Shown here piece by piece: positions 8,918 through 17,484 of a DNA stretch of 64,000 bases. This stretch comes from UBA4416 sp035439445. GTDB taxonomy: Bacteria; Bacteroidota; Bacteroidia; B-17B0; Aurantibacillaceae. The translations under genes and the position numbers were made by a program. Under the pieces are notes generated by a model that was given only the letters and a program-made list of their open reading frames with translations, was not told where the DNA came from and did not search any database. The DNA is taken from assembly GCA_035439445.1 (NCBI GenBank), contig DAORKG010000012.1:1-64000 (forward strand), read 5' to 3'. Every line of letters begins with the position of its first letter. The stretch's first letter is position 1.

Positions 8918-10858
8918 CTATAAGACTTTAAAGCGTTTACTATTCAGTGTATCTCCAATTTCTAAATACTTCTTTAACAAAAATTGTGCTAAATTTTGAT
9001 TTGGGTTCATTTTATATGCTTCCTCATATTTTTCAAGAGCTTTTTTAGTGTTGTTTTTCATCAAATAACAATTTGCTTCTTGTGCGGTTAACTGATAATT
9101 GTTAGGAATATTAAATCTTGTAATGTCAATTATTTCCAGACATTTATCGTAGTCTTTAACTTCAAAAAACATTGTAATTGCTGCAATGTATGCAGAGTAT
9201 TGTTTAGAGTTTATTTCATAAGACTTTTTGTAACACCAAAATGCGGTTTTTATATTTTTTTCTTGTTTAAAACAATTTCCAAGGTTTTCATAAGCCTGAG
9301 AATATAGTGCCCTATGTCTTATGGCTAATGTGAATAGTTTTTTTGCAGTTTTAAAGTCATTTAAGTAAGAATAATATATTACACCTGCATTATTGTATGC
9401 TGAAAAAAAACTAGAATCATTTGTAACAGCTTGACTATAGTGTTTAATAGCTTTTTGTACAATGATTTGATCAGAATATTTTTTGTTATTGGATCGAAGC
9501 ATTTCGAAATATTCATTAGCCAACAAACTATTGGCTTTCGCGGATTTTTCGAGCGATGTAATGTCGTGTTCAAATAATGTTATTTTATTGTACCAATTAG
9601 TATTTCTGTTCCATGTATATATCATACATACGGCTACAAGAGATACTCCATACACTTTTGGTTTTGAAAACATTTTATTGAGACTAGTAAAATCAATATC
9701 TTTTATGTAAGGTGATAAAAACGAAATAACCATAATACTGAATCCTATGGTTGAAATATATGTTAAACGTTCCCCAAAAACACCTGCCACGGGGACTATA
9801 AAATTTAGAAATGGAAAAATACTTCCAAGAAAAAGAAGTAAACCAAATAAAAAAAGCTTGTTTCTGGTCTTATAAAAAATAGCTCCCGATCCAATTAAAA
9901 AACAAATTCCTATAATGAAATATATATCAGGTTTGCCTAGTAAATCAATTACATTATTTCCATAATAAAATCTCAAAGGAACGGGAAAAAATAGCATTTT
10001 TATATAAAAACCCAGTGATTTTATGGCTATGCCTACTTTAGTAAAAAAAGAGACTTTTAAGACATATAATGGGTTTTCAAAATCATAGAAGTGCCTTACA
10101 TTTTTTTCAGTAATCAAACCGCTTTTTATTTTTATAAATGATAAATATGATATTGTTAAAAATGTTAATGCCCCTGCGATTAATTTAAAACTTATTTCTC
10201 TGAAAAAAATAAGTGCCAAAGGAATAATAGCTATAAATACCATCGATGATCTTTTAGATAGTAGCCCCAAAAGCATAAATAAAACAATAAAAACAACATC
10301 TTTTGTGTTAGGTTTTTTGTAAAATGATAAGCTAAACCAAAAAGCACAAAGTGGAAAAAACATAGCAAATAACTCATCACGACACTTTATATTGTTAACA
10401 ACCTCAGTATGTATGGGGTGTATCAAAAAAAATAAACATACTAGGTAGGAGATAGCTAAGTGGGAGTCTATTTTCTCAAATAACACAAGGAGTATGAAGA
10501 ACAATAAGCAAATTGATATGAAGTAAATAATTATATTCAATAAGTGGCTAATAAATGGGTTTTGTCCGAAAATACCATATTCTATTGCAAATGAGGATGT
10601 TGTTACCGGCCTATACTCAAAGGAAGCTTCAGCATCATGGGCATATCTACTTTTCCATATTTTTGGAATTCCTTTGATACCATTTTTTACCAATTCATTA
10701 TTTGGATAATATGGTTGACCCTTAACAGGGAAATTAGTGACTGTGATATAATCGTCATCTAAAGCATACTTATTTTTTAAGCTATTGCCGTAAAATAAAA
10801 ATGAGAGTACGAAAAATGAAAGAATTATTTTTTTATGTTCTTTTAAAAGGGCAACCAT
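8918..10858 (-). CDS. TMTC-like GT-C membrane glycosyltransferase with TPR domain
   Basis: This 646-residue protein has about ten hydrophobic segments over residues 12-400, followed by about 200 residues of tetratricopeptide repeats (AYNNAGVIYYS, AYENLGNCFKQEKN, ALEKYEEAYKMNP). The acidic motif ALDDDYIT after the first membrane segment and CRDELFAMFF are typical of the GT-C fold. This architecture matches TMTC/DUF1736 proteins, which in eukaryotes transfer mannose from polyprenyl-phosphate mannose to extracytoplasmic proteins. By inference it glycosylates exported proteins, and the neighbouring adhesins are candidate substrates. Bacterial members are experimentally little studied, so substrate and sugar are unknown. 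A terminator separates it from the upstream gene. Confidence 0.7.
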   Translation of the reverse strand: MVALLKEHKKIILSFFVLSFLFYGNSLKNKYALDDDYITVTNFPVKGQPYYPNNELVKNGIKGIPKIWKSRYAHDAEASFEYRPVTTSSFAIEYGIFGQNPFISHLLNIIIYFISICLLFFILLVLFEKIDSHLAISYLVCLFFLIHPIHTEVVNNIKCRDELFAMFFPLCAFWFSLSFYKKPNTKDVVFIVLFMLLGLLSKRSSMVFIAIIPLALIFFREISFKLIAGALTFLTISYLSFIKIKSGLITEKNVRHFYDFENPLYVLKVSFFTKVGIAIKSLGFYIKMLFFPVPLRFYYGNNVIDLLGKPDIYFIIGICFLIGSGAIFYKTRNKLFLFGLLLFLGSIFPFLNFIVPVAGVFGERLTYISTIGFSIMVISFLSPYIKDIDFTSLNKMFSKPKVYGVSLVAVCMIYTWNRNTNWYNKITLFEHDITSLEKSAKANSLLANEYFEMLRSNNKKYSDQIIVQKAIKHYSQAVTNDSSFFSAYNNAGVIYYSYLNDFKTAKKLFTLAIRHRALYSQAYENLGNCFKQEKNIKTAFWCYKKSYEINSKQYSAYIAAITMFFEVKDYDKCLEIIDITRFNIPNNYQLTAQEANCYLMKNNTKKALEKYEEAYKMNPNQNLAQFLLKKYLEIGDTLNSKRFKVL

Positions 10859-10915
10859 ATATTTGTTTTAAGTTCTACACGAAGTTAAAATAATTATAGA
10901 ATAAATATGTAAAAT

Positions 10916-10943
10916 AAAAAGAGCGCTGTTAAGCGCTCTTTTT
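10916..10943 (-). terminator. Rho-independent terminator
   Basis: A perfect 12-bp stem, AAAAAGAGCGCT paired with AGCGCTCTTTTT around a 4-nt loop, follows the stop of the 10962-11357 gene and ends its transcript before the TMTC-like gene. Confidence 0.85.
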
Positions 10944-10961
10944 GTGAAACATTTAAAAGTG

Positions 10962-11357
10962 TTATTTCCCTTCCCTTTTCTCCATCATTATCTGAGAAGG
11001 AGTTTTTTTAGTTCCGTTAACCTCGAAATATGCAATCCCTAGTTTTTGAGCTAATCCCACGTAATACATCTTATCATGAGGTTGCTTCATTGTTAATTTA
11101 ACATCTCCATTACCTTTCGAATCAACATTTGATAAAACAGCTGAAATTACCTCAGGATTAGATTTTAATTTTTCAAAAAACTTATCAGATTCTGTTTTGC
11201 TTGTGAAACCATCAAAACTAACATCGAATGTTGTACGCGATTTAAAGTATCCTTTTTGAATATTATCCTTTACTTTCCAAGTGATATTTGATTGAGAATA
11301 CATCTTCCCGGAAAATATTAGAATTGCCAAACAAGTGATTGATAAAATCTTTTTCAT
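10962..11357 (-). CDS. Small secreted protein with FTS...KQPHD core
   Basis: This 131-residue protein has a signal peptide (MKKILSITCLAILIF, cleavage near MYSQ). The remainder has a beta-alpha-beta look: VSFDGFTSKTESDKFFEKLK, VISAVLSNVD, VKLTMKQPHD, MYYVGLAQKLGI. This resembles the ferredoxin-like topology of heavy-metal-associated domains, but the CxxC metal motif is absent. It appears paralogous to the 8337-8795 protein. Monocistronic, with its own terminator. Function unknown. Confidence 0.7.
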   Translation of the reverse strand: MKKILSITCLAILIFSGKMYSQSNITWKVKDNIQKGYFKSRTTFDVSFDGFTSKTESDKFFEKLKSNPEVISAVLSNVDSKGNGDVKLTMKQPHDKMYYVGLAQKLGIAYFEVNGTKKTPSQIMMEKREGK

Positions 11358-11538
11358 ATTTATAATATTTTTAATTTATGTGCTAATATACAACACTTTT
11401 TGTTTAAAGACAAAAAATGAGTTGTTAGTTATTGAATTAATAGTTTGATTGAGTGAATTTTCTTGTAAATTTTAGCACTAAAAAATTGTAGAAAATAGGT
11501 TGAAATTGATATTCATTGATTAAATTTACACAACTTGT

Positions 11539-12525
11539 ATGTCTGCCAGGATTAATCATATATCAGTTTATTTACCTCATAAAAGGCTGTCGAATACTGA
11601 ATTAGCAACTGATTTTAACATTCCAGCTGAACAAGTTTTCAAGAATACACATATTAATACTCGTTATATTTCGGCACCGGATGAATTATCATCTGATATG
11701 GCTATAAATGCTGGCGAAAAATTATTTAGTGAAACCAATATTAATAAGTCTGAAATAGATTTTTTAATATTTTGTAGCGAAGGATTTGATTATATAGCTC
11801 CGGCAAGTTCTTGTATTATTCAGCATAGGCTAGGTTTATCAACTAGTATAGGATGTTTTGATTTGCCTTATGGTTGCTCAGGTTATGTTTATGGTGTTGG
11901 TATTGCTTATGGTTTATTGAAGGCCGGTATAGCAAAAAAGATTTTGTTTTTAACAGCAGATATTCCTACAAAAGTGATTGCTAAAGATGATTTGGAACTT
12001 CGTTCTATTTTCAGTGACATTGCAACAGCATCTCTTATTACACTTGATAGCTCGAAGACTGATACTTATTTCGTTTATGGCACTGATGGAAATGGTGCTT
12101 TAGATTTATACGTTGAAGCTAGTGCGTTTAGACCTCCCCAATCATTAGACTTTAGAGTGCCAGCAAATTTAGTTTGCGGACAAATGAAAATGAATGGAAC
12201 TAATATATTTTTATTTGCAACAAAAAAAGTTCCTCAGCTGGTAAATGAAATTTTAGAAAAAAATGATTTAAAGATTGAGGATATTGACCTTTTTATATTT
12301 CATCAAGCCAGTTATTTCATGCTTGAGATAATAAGAAAAAAACTAAAACTTACTCCTGATAAAGTATTTTTAAACATTCAAGATTTCGGTAATTCAGTTT
12401 CATCTACCATACCAGTTGCTCTTTATGATGCGGAAAAGAAAGGGGTGTTAAAAAAAGGAATGAAAATACTTTTAGCTGGCTTTGGAATTGGAAATAGTTG
12501 GGGTGCAACTATTATTAATTATTAA
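11539..12525 (+). CDS. 3-oxoacyl-ACP synthase III family protein
   Basis: This 328-residue thiolase-fold ketosynthase has the KAS III triad: Cys113 in YGCSGYVYG, His255 in FHQAS and Asn285 in GNSVSST. KAS III enzymes condense an acyl-CoA with malonyl-ACP by decarboxylative Claisen condensation in the cytoplasm. It opens the accessory island and is followed at 27 bp by an ACP gene and a second KAS III homologue, so it is probably a dedicated rather than housekeeping enzyme. A TTG-N18-TAAATTTA promoter-like sequence (11500-11528) sits just before the ATG. Which acyl starter it uses cannot be read from sequence. Confidence 0.88.
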   Translation: MSARINHISVYLPHKRLSNTELATDFNIPAEQVFKNTHINTRYISAPDELSSDMAINAGEKLFSETNINKSEIDFLIFCSEGFDYIAPASSCIIQHRLGLSTSIGCFDLPYGCSGYVYGVGIAYGLLKAGIAKKILFLTADIPTKVIAKDDLELRSIFSDIATASLITLDSSKTDTYFVYGTDGNGALDLYVEASAFRPPQSLDFRVPANLVCGQMKMNGTNIFLFATKKVPQLVNEILEKNDLKIEDIDLFIFHQASYFMLEIIRKKLKLTPDKVFLNIQDFGNSVSSTIPVALYDAEKKGVLKKGMKILLAGFGIGNSWGATIINY

Positions 12526-12552
12526 AAACATGTATATTTATAAAAAAAGTTT

Positions 12553-12789
12553 ATGGTATCTATAGAAGAATTTACATCCCAATTAGCAGCAGAATTTGAA
12601 GACATTGATCCGTCTACAATTACGCCAAATACTAATTACAGAGAAATAAAAAACTGGAGTTCGATGTATGCTCTCATTATTATAGCTTTTGTGGATGCTA
12701 ATTACGACGTGCAGTTAAATGCCGAAAATTTAAAAAATTCTCAAACGATTAAAGACATCTACGATATTGTAGTTTCAAAACAAGCATAA
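12553..12789 (+). CDS. Acyl carrier protein, discrete
   Basis: This acidic 78-residue protein has the four-helix ACP pattern. The phosphopantetheine serine is probably Ser37 in NWSSMYAL, where WSSM replaces the usual DSL/DSM. Variants of this kind are common in carrier proteins dedicated to cell-surface or secondary-metabolite pathways rather than to bulk fatty acid synthesis. It lies between the two KAS III genes, so it probably carries the acyl intermediate they build. A second look at Ser36 versus Ser37 would need an alignment. Confidence 0.85.
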   Translation: MVSIEEFTSQLAAEFEDIDPSTITPNTNYREIKNWSSMYALIIIAFVDANYDVQLNAENLKNSQTIKDIYDIVVSKQA

Positions 12790-12791
12790 AT

Positions 12792-13847
12792 TTGGCTCTA
12801 TTTAGTTTACATAATGTAAGTATTAAAGGTATAGCTGCCTGTGTTCCAAAGAAAAAGGAACTCACAAAGGATTATGCTCTATTTTCTTCTGAGGAGCACG
12901 ACTTGTTCGTGAAAAGTGTTGGAATTGAAGAACGAAGAGTGGCTCCTTTTGAAATTACAACATCCGATTTATGTTATCATTCTGCTGAGAAATTAATTAA
13001 AGATTTAGATTGGAAGAAAGAAGAAATAGATTGTTTGATTTTTGTTTCTCAATCGCCTGATTATTTCTTACCTGCCACATCTATCATTCTACAACATCGT
13101 TTAGGTTTGTCAAAGAATGTTATGGCTTTTGATGTGAGTTTAGGATGTTCTGGATATGTTTATGGATTACAGCTAATTTCAAGTATTATTTCCGGAGGAC
13201 AAATTAAAAAAGGATTATTATTAGTAGGAGATAAATCTACTTTGTCCACATATATTGAGGATAAGAGCACTTATCCATTGTTTGGTGATGCTGGAACTGC
13301 AACGGCCATTGAGTTTAATCCGAATGCAACACCAATCTATTTTAATTTGCAAAGCGATGGAGGAGGTGAAGATGCAATAAAGATATTGGATGGTGCAGCA
13401 CGAAATACAGTAAGAGATGATACTTTTGAAATAAAAGAGATAGAGCCAGGAATAAAAAGAAGCAGAAGACATTTGATTTTAAATGGAATAGATATTTTCA
13501 ACTTTGCACTTAAAGAAGTTGCTCCCAATATTAATGAGCTACTTAAGTTTACTAATATAGAAAAGGAGAATGTTGATTTCTTCGTTTTTCATCAAGCCAA
13601 TAAATTGATTAATGAAAGTGTGAGAAAGAAGCTGAAAGTTTTAGATATTTCAAAAGTACCATACTCTATAAAAGAGTTTGGTAATACGAGTTCTGCTTCT
13701 ATCCCATTAACCATGGTTACTCAAATTAAAGAACAATTGAAAAAACATAATACTTTGTTATTGTCAGGGTTTGGTGTTGGATTTTCATGGGCATCCTGTG
13801 TTTTTAAGACAGATGAAATTTATTGTTCAGATTTAATTGAAATATAA
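12792..13847 (+). CDS. 3-oxoacyl-ACP synthase III family protein, second copy, TTG start
   Basis: This 351-residue KAS III homologue has catalytic Cys119 (LGCSGYVYG), His267 (FHQAN) and Asn298 (GNTSSAS). It starts at TTG 12792, two bases after the ACP stop codon; no ATG fits before the conserved N-terminus, so translation is probably coupled to the ACP gene. It is clearly paralogous to the 11539 gene but well diverged. Two different KAS III enzymes on one ACP could mean two condensations with different starters, or one condensing and one transferring enzyme, because some members of this family act as acyltransferases. Confidence 0.88.
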   Translation: MALFSLHNVSIKGIAACVPKKKELTKDYALFSSEEHDLFVKSVGIEERRVAPFEITTSDLCYHSAEKLIKDLDWKKEEIDCLIFVSQSPDYFLPATSIILQHRLGLSKNVMAFDVSLGCSGYVYGLQLISSIISGGQIKKGLLLVGDKSTLSTYIEDKSTYPLFGDAGTATAIEFNPNATPIYFNLQSDGGGEDAIKILDGAARNTVRDDTFEIKEIEPGIKRSRRHLILNGIDIFNFALKEVAPNINELLKFTNIEKENVDFFVFHQANKLINESVRKKLKVLDISKVPYSIKEFGNTSSASIPLTMVTQIKEQLKKHNTLLLSGFGVGFSWASCVFKTDEIYCSDLIEI

Positions 13848-14615
13848 ATGCAAGATTTTTTATTAACCAATAAAACCATATTAATCACCGGGGCTAGTTC
13901 GGGAATAGGAAAAGCAACTGCTATTCTTGCTTCTCATATGGGAGCCAATGTTGTTATACATGGGAGAGATATTGAAAAATTAAATCAAACATTTAGTGAG
14001 TTAAACATAAACGGTAAACATCAAATTATTCAGGCTGATTTATCTAAAGCGGATGAGTTAATGGATTTTGTTAAACAATGTCCTTCACTTGATGGTGTTG
14101 TTCATTGTGCAGGCATTGTTAAACCTGTTCCGGCAAAATTTATTCAGCCAAAACACATCGAGGAGATGTTTTCTATTAACTACAATGCTGTTGTTTTAAT
14201 TAATTCATATTTACTGCAACAGAAAAAAATAAACAACGATGCCTCTATCGTTTTGATATCAACTATTAGTACACAGCATAGTTATTTTGGAGGGGCTTTG
14301 TATATTAGCTCAAAAGGTGCCTTAGAAGCATACGCTCGTTCATTAGGTTTAGAAGTAGTGAATAGAAGGATTAGAGTAAATACGATTTCTCCTGCAATGG
14401 TTCACACCGAAATTTACGAAAATACTTTAAAGTCTACTCTTAATGAAGAGCATGCAAAAAAATATGCAAGCACCTATCCATTAGGAATTGGTGAGCCTAA
14501 AGATATAGCCAATAGCATAGTCTTTTTGCTTTCCAGTGCTTCAAAATGGATAACAGGTACTGTTATAAAAATGGATGGCGGATTAACTTTAGGCTATCAA
14601 AAAATAGAATCATGA
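13848..14615 (+). CDS. SDR-family 3-oxoacyl-ACP reductase-like protein
   Basis: This 255-residue short-chain dehydrogenase begins directly after the preceding stop. The NAD(P)-binding motif is TGASSGIG (residues 14-21). HCAG replaces the usual NNAG. The catalytic Ser lies near 139, with Tyr152 and Lys156 in YISSK. The C-terminal MDGGLTLGY matches the SDR cofactor-loop end. In this context it most likely reduces the 3-oxoacyl-ACP made by the KAS III enzymes to a 3-hydroxyacyl-ACP. The exact substrate is inferred only from neighbours. Confidence 0.85.
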   Translation: MQDFLLTNKTILITGASSGIGKATAILASHMGANVVIHGRDIEKLNQTFSELNINGKHQIIQADLSKADELMDFVKQCPSLDGVVHCAGIVKPVPAKFIQPKHIEEMFSINYNAVVLINSYLLQQKKINNDASIVLISTISTQHSYFGGALYISSKGALEAYARSLGLEVVNRRIRVNTISPAMVHTEIYENTLKSTLNEEHAKKYASTYPLGIGEPKDIANSIVFLLSSASKWITGTVIKMDGGLTLGYQKIES

Positions 14616-15526
14616 CAAAAGAATTGGCAATAATTATTCCAGTTTTTAATGCAGAACATTGCCTTAAGCAAACTGTAGACAGAGTTGTTAATGTTTTGAG
14701 AAAAATAAATGTTTCCTATGAAATTATTTTAATTAATGACGCTAGTTATGATAGAAGTTGGAGTATAATTCGTGAATTAAAATCTTCAAATGAAAATATT
14801 ACAGGTGTAAATTTTAATAAAAATTATGGTCAACATAATGCTCTCCATTGCGGAATAAAAATAGCAAACGCTAATTATATCGTGACAATTGATGATGACT
14901 TAGAGCAATCTCCAGAAGATATAATCCTGCTTTACCAAAATATAAAGGCTAGTGGCAATGATTTAGTATATGGCATGCCTACGAATATAAAAAAAGGTTT
15001 TTTAAGGATTTTGATTACTAAGATTTACAAGAGAATCTCACAGATAGAGAATAAAAAAGCAGGAGAGGGTAGTTCATTTAGAATATTTAATAAAGGATTA
15101 AAAGATAATTTATTGAATCATGATGGCTCTTTGTTTTTTATTGATGAGATTGTTTTGTGGTATACAGATTGTATTGGGTATGAAAAGATAACTTTTAATA
15201 AATCATTAAAAAAAGTATCAGGTTATCGTTTGGGGACTTTGTTTACATTATCATTAAGAGTAATGACTCTGAGTTCCACCATGCCATTAAAAATCCTCAG
15301 AATAATTGGATTTTATATATACATAATCAGTATTCTTATGGCTATGTATTTTATTTTTAGAAAAATTGTATATAAAACTCCTATGGGTTATACATCGCTT
15401 ATGGTAACTATACTTTTTAGTACAGGTATTATAACCTTTAGTTTAGGAATAATAGGTGAGTATTTAGGTAATCTAATTTCGTTATCGAATAAAAAACCAT
15501 CATATAGTATCAAAGAAAAGATATGA
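14612..15526 (+). CDS. GT2 glycosyltransferase, polyprenyl-phosphate type
   Basis: This 304-residue GT-A fold enzyme starts at ATG 14612, overlapping the SDR stop by 4 bp (ATGA). The longer frame from 14546 lies inside the SDR gene and is rejected. Motifs are IIIPVFNAE, LINDASYD and the metal/nucleotide-binding TIDDDLEQ. Two membrane segments near residues 215-285 place it with ArnC/GtrB/DPM-like enzymes, which move a sugar from a nucleotide to undecaprenyl phosphate. Its presence suggests that the island's product includes a sugar or is assembled on a lipid carrier. Confidence 0.85.
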   Translation: MTKELAIIIPVFNAEHCLKQTVDRVVNVLRKINVSYEIILINDASYDRSWSIIRELKSSNENITGVNFNKNYGQHNALHCGIKIANANYIVTIDDDLEQSPEDIILLYQNIKASGNDLVYGMPTNIKKGFLRILITKIYKRISQIENKKAGEGSSFRIFNKGLKDNLLNHDGSLFFIDEIVLWYTDCIGYEKITFNKSLKKVSGYRLGTLFTLSLRVMTLSSTMPLKILRIIGFYIYIISILMAMYFIFRKIVYKTPMGYTSLMVTILFSTGIITFSLGIIGEYLGNLISLSNKKPSYSIKEKI

Positions 15527-16152
15527 TAGTAGAGCAGTATGGTTTAAAGTACAAAAGAATTACAGAACAAGACTTAGAGTTAGTTCGCTACTGGAGAAAT
15601 CAGCCTTTTATAAGAAATATGATGCAATTTAAAGATTATATCACACCTATAATGCAAAAAAAGTGGTATCAAAAAATTAATAATAAGGAAAATTATTATT
15701 TTATAATTGAACACGAACATAGAAAAATAGGATTGATTAATTGCAAAGAGTCTTCTGTAACTAGAGTGGCAGAAGGTGGTATCTTTATTTGGGATAAGAG
15801 CTATTGGGAATCATCAATTCCAGTATTTGCATCTTTAACTATGTTGCAAGCAATTTTTGATGTTTTTCAATCGGGAGAGGCATCAATAGCAACAGTAGCA
15901 TGTGACAATAAAAGGGCAATTGATTTTAATTTACATTTGGGTTATGAAATTATTGATAAATTGGAGGATAAGAATTTTTATAAATTATTTTTATCAAAAC
16001 AAAAATTTCACAATCATTGTCAAAAATTAATAAGAGCCGCTAATATTTTATCAGGCGGAGTTTCAGAATTTAAATTATTTGCAGATGAAAGTAATTTACA
16101 AACAGACGAAATAAATAATTATATAAGAAATAATAAAATTACATCGTACTAG
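15523..16152 (+). CDS. GNAT-family acyltransferase
   Basis: This 209-residue protein overlaps the GT2 stop by 4 bp (ATGA). The N-terminal 150 residues fit a RimJ/RimL-type GNAT fold: ITEQDLELVRYWRNQP, WYQKI, YYFIIEHEHRKIG, and the late ATVACDNKRAIDFNLHLGYE typical of the acyl-donor binding region. The C-terminal 50 residues are not typical. In this operon it could transfer the acyl group made on the ACP to an amino sugar or amine, as GNATs do in 3-hydroxybutyryl-amino-sugar pathways. This is an inference. Confidence 0.75.
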   Translation: MIVEQYGLKYKRITEQDLELVRYWRNQPFIRNMMQFKDYITPIMQKKWYQKINNKENYYFIIEHEHRKIGLINCKESSVTRVAEGGIFIWDKSYWESSIPVFASLTMLQAIFDVFQSGEASIATVACDNKRAIDFNLHLGYEIIDKLEDKNFYKLFLSKQKFHNHCQKLIRAANILSGGVSEFKLFADESNLQTDEINNYIRNNKITSY

Positions 16153-16810
16153 GAAAAACATCAAACTCTCCTTTCTCTGAAAAATGCAACCATTTTTCTT
16201 TTGGAAAGAGGCTTAACATGAATTTGTCTTCCAAATGATCAATTTTATATTTACAGATATCTTTCGCACTATATTCCCAGTTTGGACTAGCTATATCAAG
16301 CATTAATACAAATCTATCCTCATCACTATCATTCCATGCTTCATGGTCAAATGAGTCATCAAAGATGAGCATCTTTCCTTCTTTCCATGTATGTGTTTCT
16401 TCACCAACCCTTATAAAACAATTTTCAGGAACAATTAAACCTAAATGGGCTCTTAGCACCATTCTACTGAATCCTTTATGAGGTAATATTTTTGTATGAG
16501 CGGGCAAATAGGAAAAATCAGCAGATACCAAACTAGGTATTTGTTGAAGTATAGCATATGTCTTAGGACATGCTTTTGCATTTAATGGATGTTTAATCCC
16601 GAAAAATTGAAATGTAAATACTTTCCATTTATTTTTACTATCAGGGTGTAGGTATGTTGGAAATGTATCCAGCCAATATCCATTTTCAGAGTTTTTTCGC
16701 AACTGATTCAACTCTTCTAAAATAGTATGATAGTTGTCTTCTAGAATTTTTAACTCAGGAGTTTCTTCGATGCTATAGAACCACTTAGGGTTTTTTTCAG
16801 TAAAGCTCAT
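16139..16810 (-). CDS. AspH/LpxO-family 2-oxoglutarate-dependent hydroxylase
   Basis: This 223-residue protein has the aspartyl/asparaginyl beta-hydroxylase fold (PF05118 type). The double-stranded beta helix shows ILPHKGFSRMVLRAHLGL, WKEGKMLIFDD, then DHEAWN and DRFVLMLD. The two histidines are the Fe(II) ligands and the later Arg is the 2-oxoglutarate contact. Relatives hydroxylate protein Asp/Asn, lipid A acyl chains (LpxO) or ornithine lipids. I place the start at ATG 16810 (SFTEKNPKWFYSI) because a TAATTTTG box lies just upstream. The longest frame would start at 16891, on top of the divergent gene's promoter. Its 3' end overlaps the GNAT gene by 14 bp, tail to tail. Confidence 0.8.
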   Translation of the reverse strand: MSFTEKNPKWFYSIEETPELKILEDNYHTILEELNQLRKNSENGYWLDTFPTYLHPDSKNKWKVFTFQFFGIKHPLNAKACPKTYAILQQIPSLVSADFSYLPAHTKILPHKGFSRMVLRAHLGLIVPENCFIRVGEETHTWKEGKMLIFDDSFDHEAWNDSDEDRFVLMLDIASPNWEYSAKDICKYKIDHLEDKFMLSLFPKEKWLHFSEKGEFDVFPSTM

Positions 16811-16827
16811 AATAAATGTATTTAGTA

Positions 16828-16835
16828 CAAAATTA
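16828..16835 (-). promoter_or_regulatory. -7 promoter box for the 16139-16810 hydroxylase
   Basis: TAATTTTG on the minus strand fits the Bacteroidota TAnnTTTG -7 box, about 17 bp upstream of ATG 16810. No good TTG -33 element is present, so support is partial. Confidence 0.35.
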
Positions 16836-16871
16836 ATGAACTTTATCATTTTTCTCATATGATAAAAGTTA

Positions 16872-16879
16872 TATATTTG
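16872..16879 (+). promoter_or_regulatory. -7 promoter box for the 16899 hydroxylase gene
   Basis: TATATTTG matches TAnnTTTG and ends 19 bp before the ATG at 16899. The -33 region is T-rich without an exact TTG. Confidence 0.4.
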
Positions 16880-16898
16880 TGTATATGTCAAAAATCAT

Positions 16899-17483
16899 AT
16901 GTTTATAGACTATACACAGTATCCTTTCTTAAATAAGTTTGTAGATAATATAAATACTATTTCAGATGAGTTTGAGCAAGCAAATACATCGTTAAAAGAT
17001 TTACATTTATTTGTTAATGATGTAAATCCTACAATCTTCAACCACGTTGATTATTGGATTAAGGATAATAGATTTCATCCCGACGATATCGGATATGAAG
17101 CAAGAGAAGGGATTTGGGGGGCATTCCCTTTGTACAAGATGGGTTACCCGATAAATTGGTATAATGTAAAAGAACATTTTCCTAAAACATATGAATTATT
17201 AAAAACAGTCCCCAATCTTAATTTTGCTTCCTTTATGAGGCTTGATTCTCAAGCTAAAACAATGCCACATAAACATCAAATGAAAAACAACATATTTCAT
17301 TTATTACTTAATGATTTAGATAAGCCTTGTTTTTTTAATGTGAATGGGCAAGAAACGTCTTTACAATTTAAAGGTGACGCTTTGTTATTTGATTATTCAC
17401 TAGAGCATTCTAGTTTTAATGCCTCATCAGATACACGTATTACTTTTACTATTGATTTTGATCCATTTTTTTTAATTAATTAG
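16899..17483 (+). CDS. Divergent AspH/LpxO-family hydroxylase
   Basis: This 194-residue protein is related to the neighbouring AspH-type enzyme but is more derived. The core reads TMPHKHQMKNNIFHLLL, FKGDALLFDYSLEHSSFN and DTRITFTIDF. Both presumed iron histidines (PHKH and LEHS) and the late Arg are kept, while the R.HLGL strand has become NNIFHLLL. That change probably alters substrate or cosubstrate contacts. It is transcribed from its own TATATTTG box and is followed after one base by the flavoprotein gene, so the two probably form an operon. Confidence 0.75.
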   Translation: MFIDYTQYPFLNKFVDNINTISDEFEQANTSLKDLHLFVNDVNPTIFNHVDYWIKDNRFHPDDIGYEAREGIWGAFPLYKMGYPINWYNVKEHFPKTYELLKTVPNLNFASFMRLDSQAKTMPHKHQMKNNIFHLLLNDLDKPCFFNVNGQETSLQFKGDALLFDYSLEHSSFNASSDTRITFTIDFDPFFLIN

Positions 17484-17484
17484 A

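Noticed and set aside
16811..16891. Longer N-terminus of the 16139-16810 hydroxylase
   Set aside because: It would place the start 8 bp from the divergent gene and over promoter boxes.
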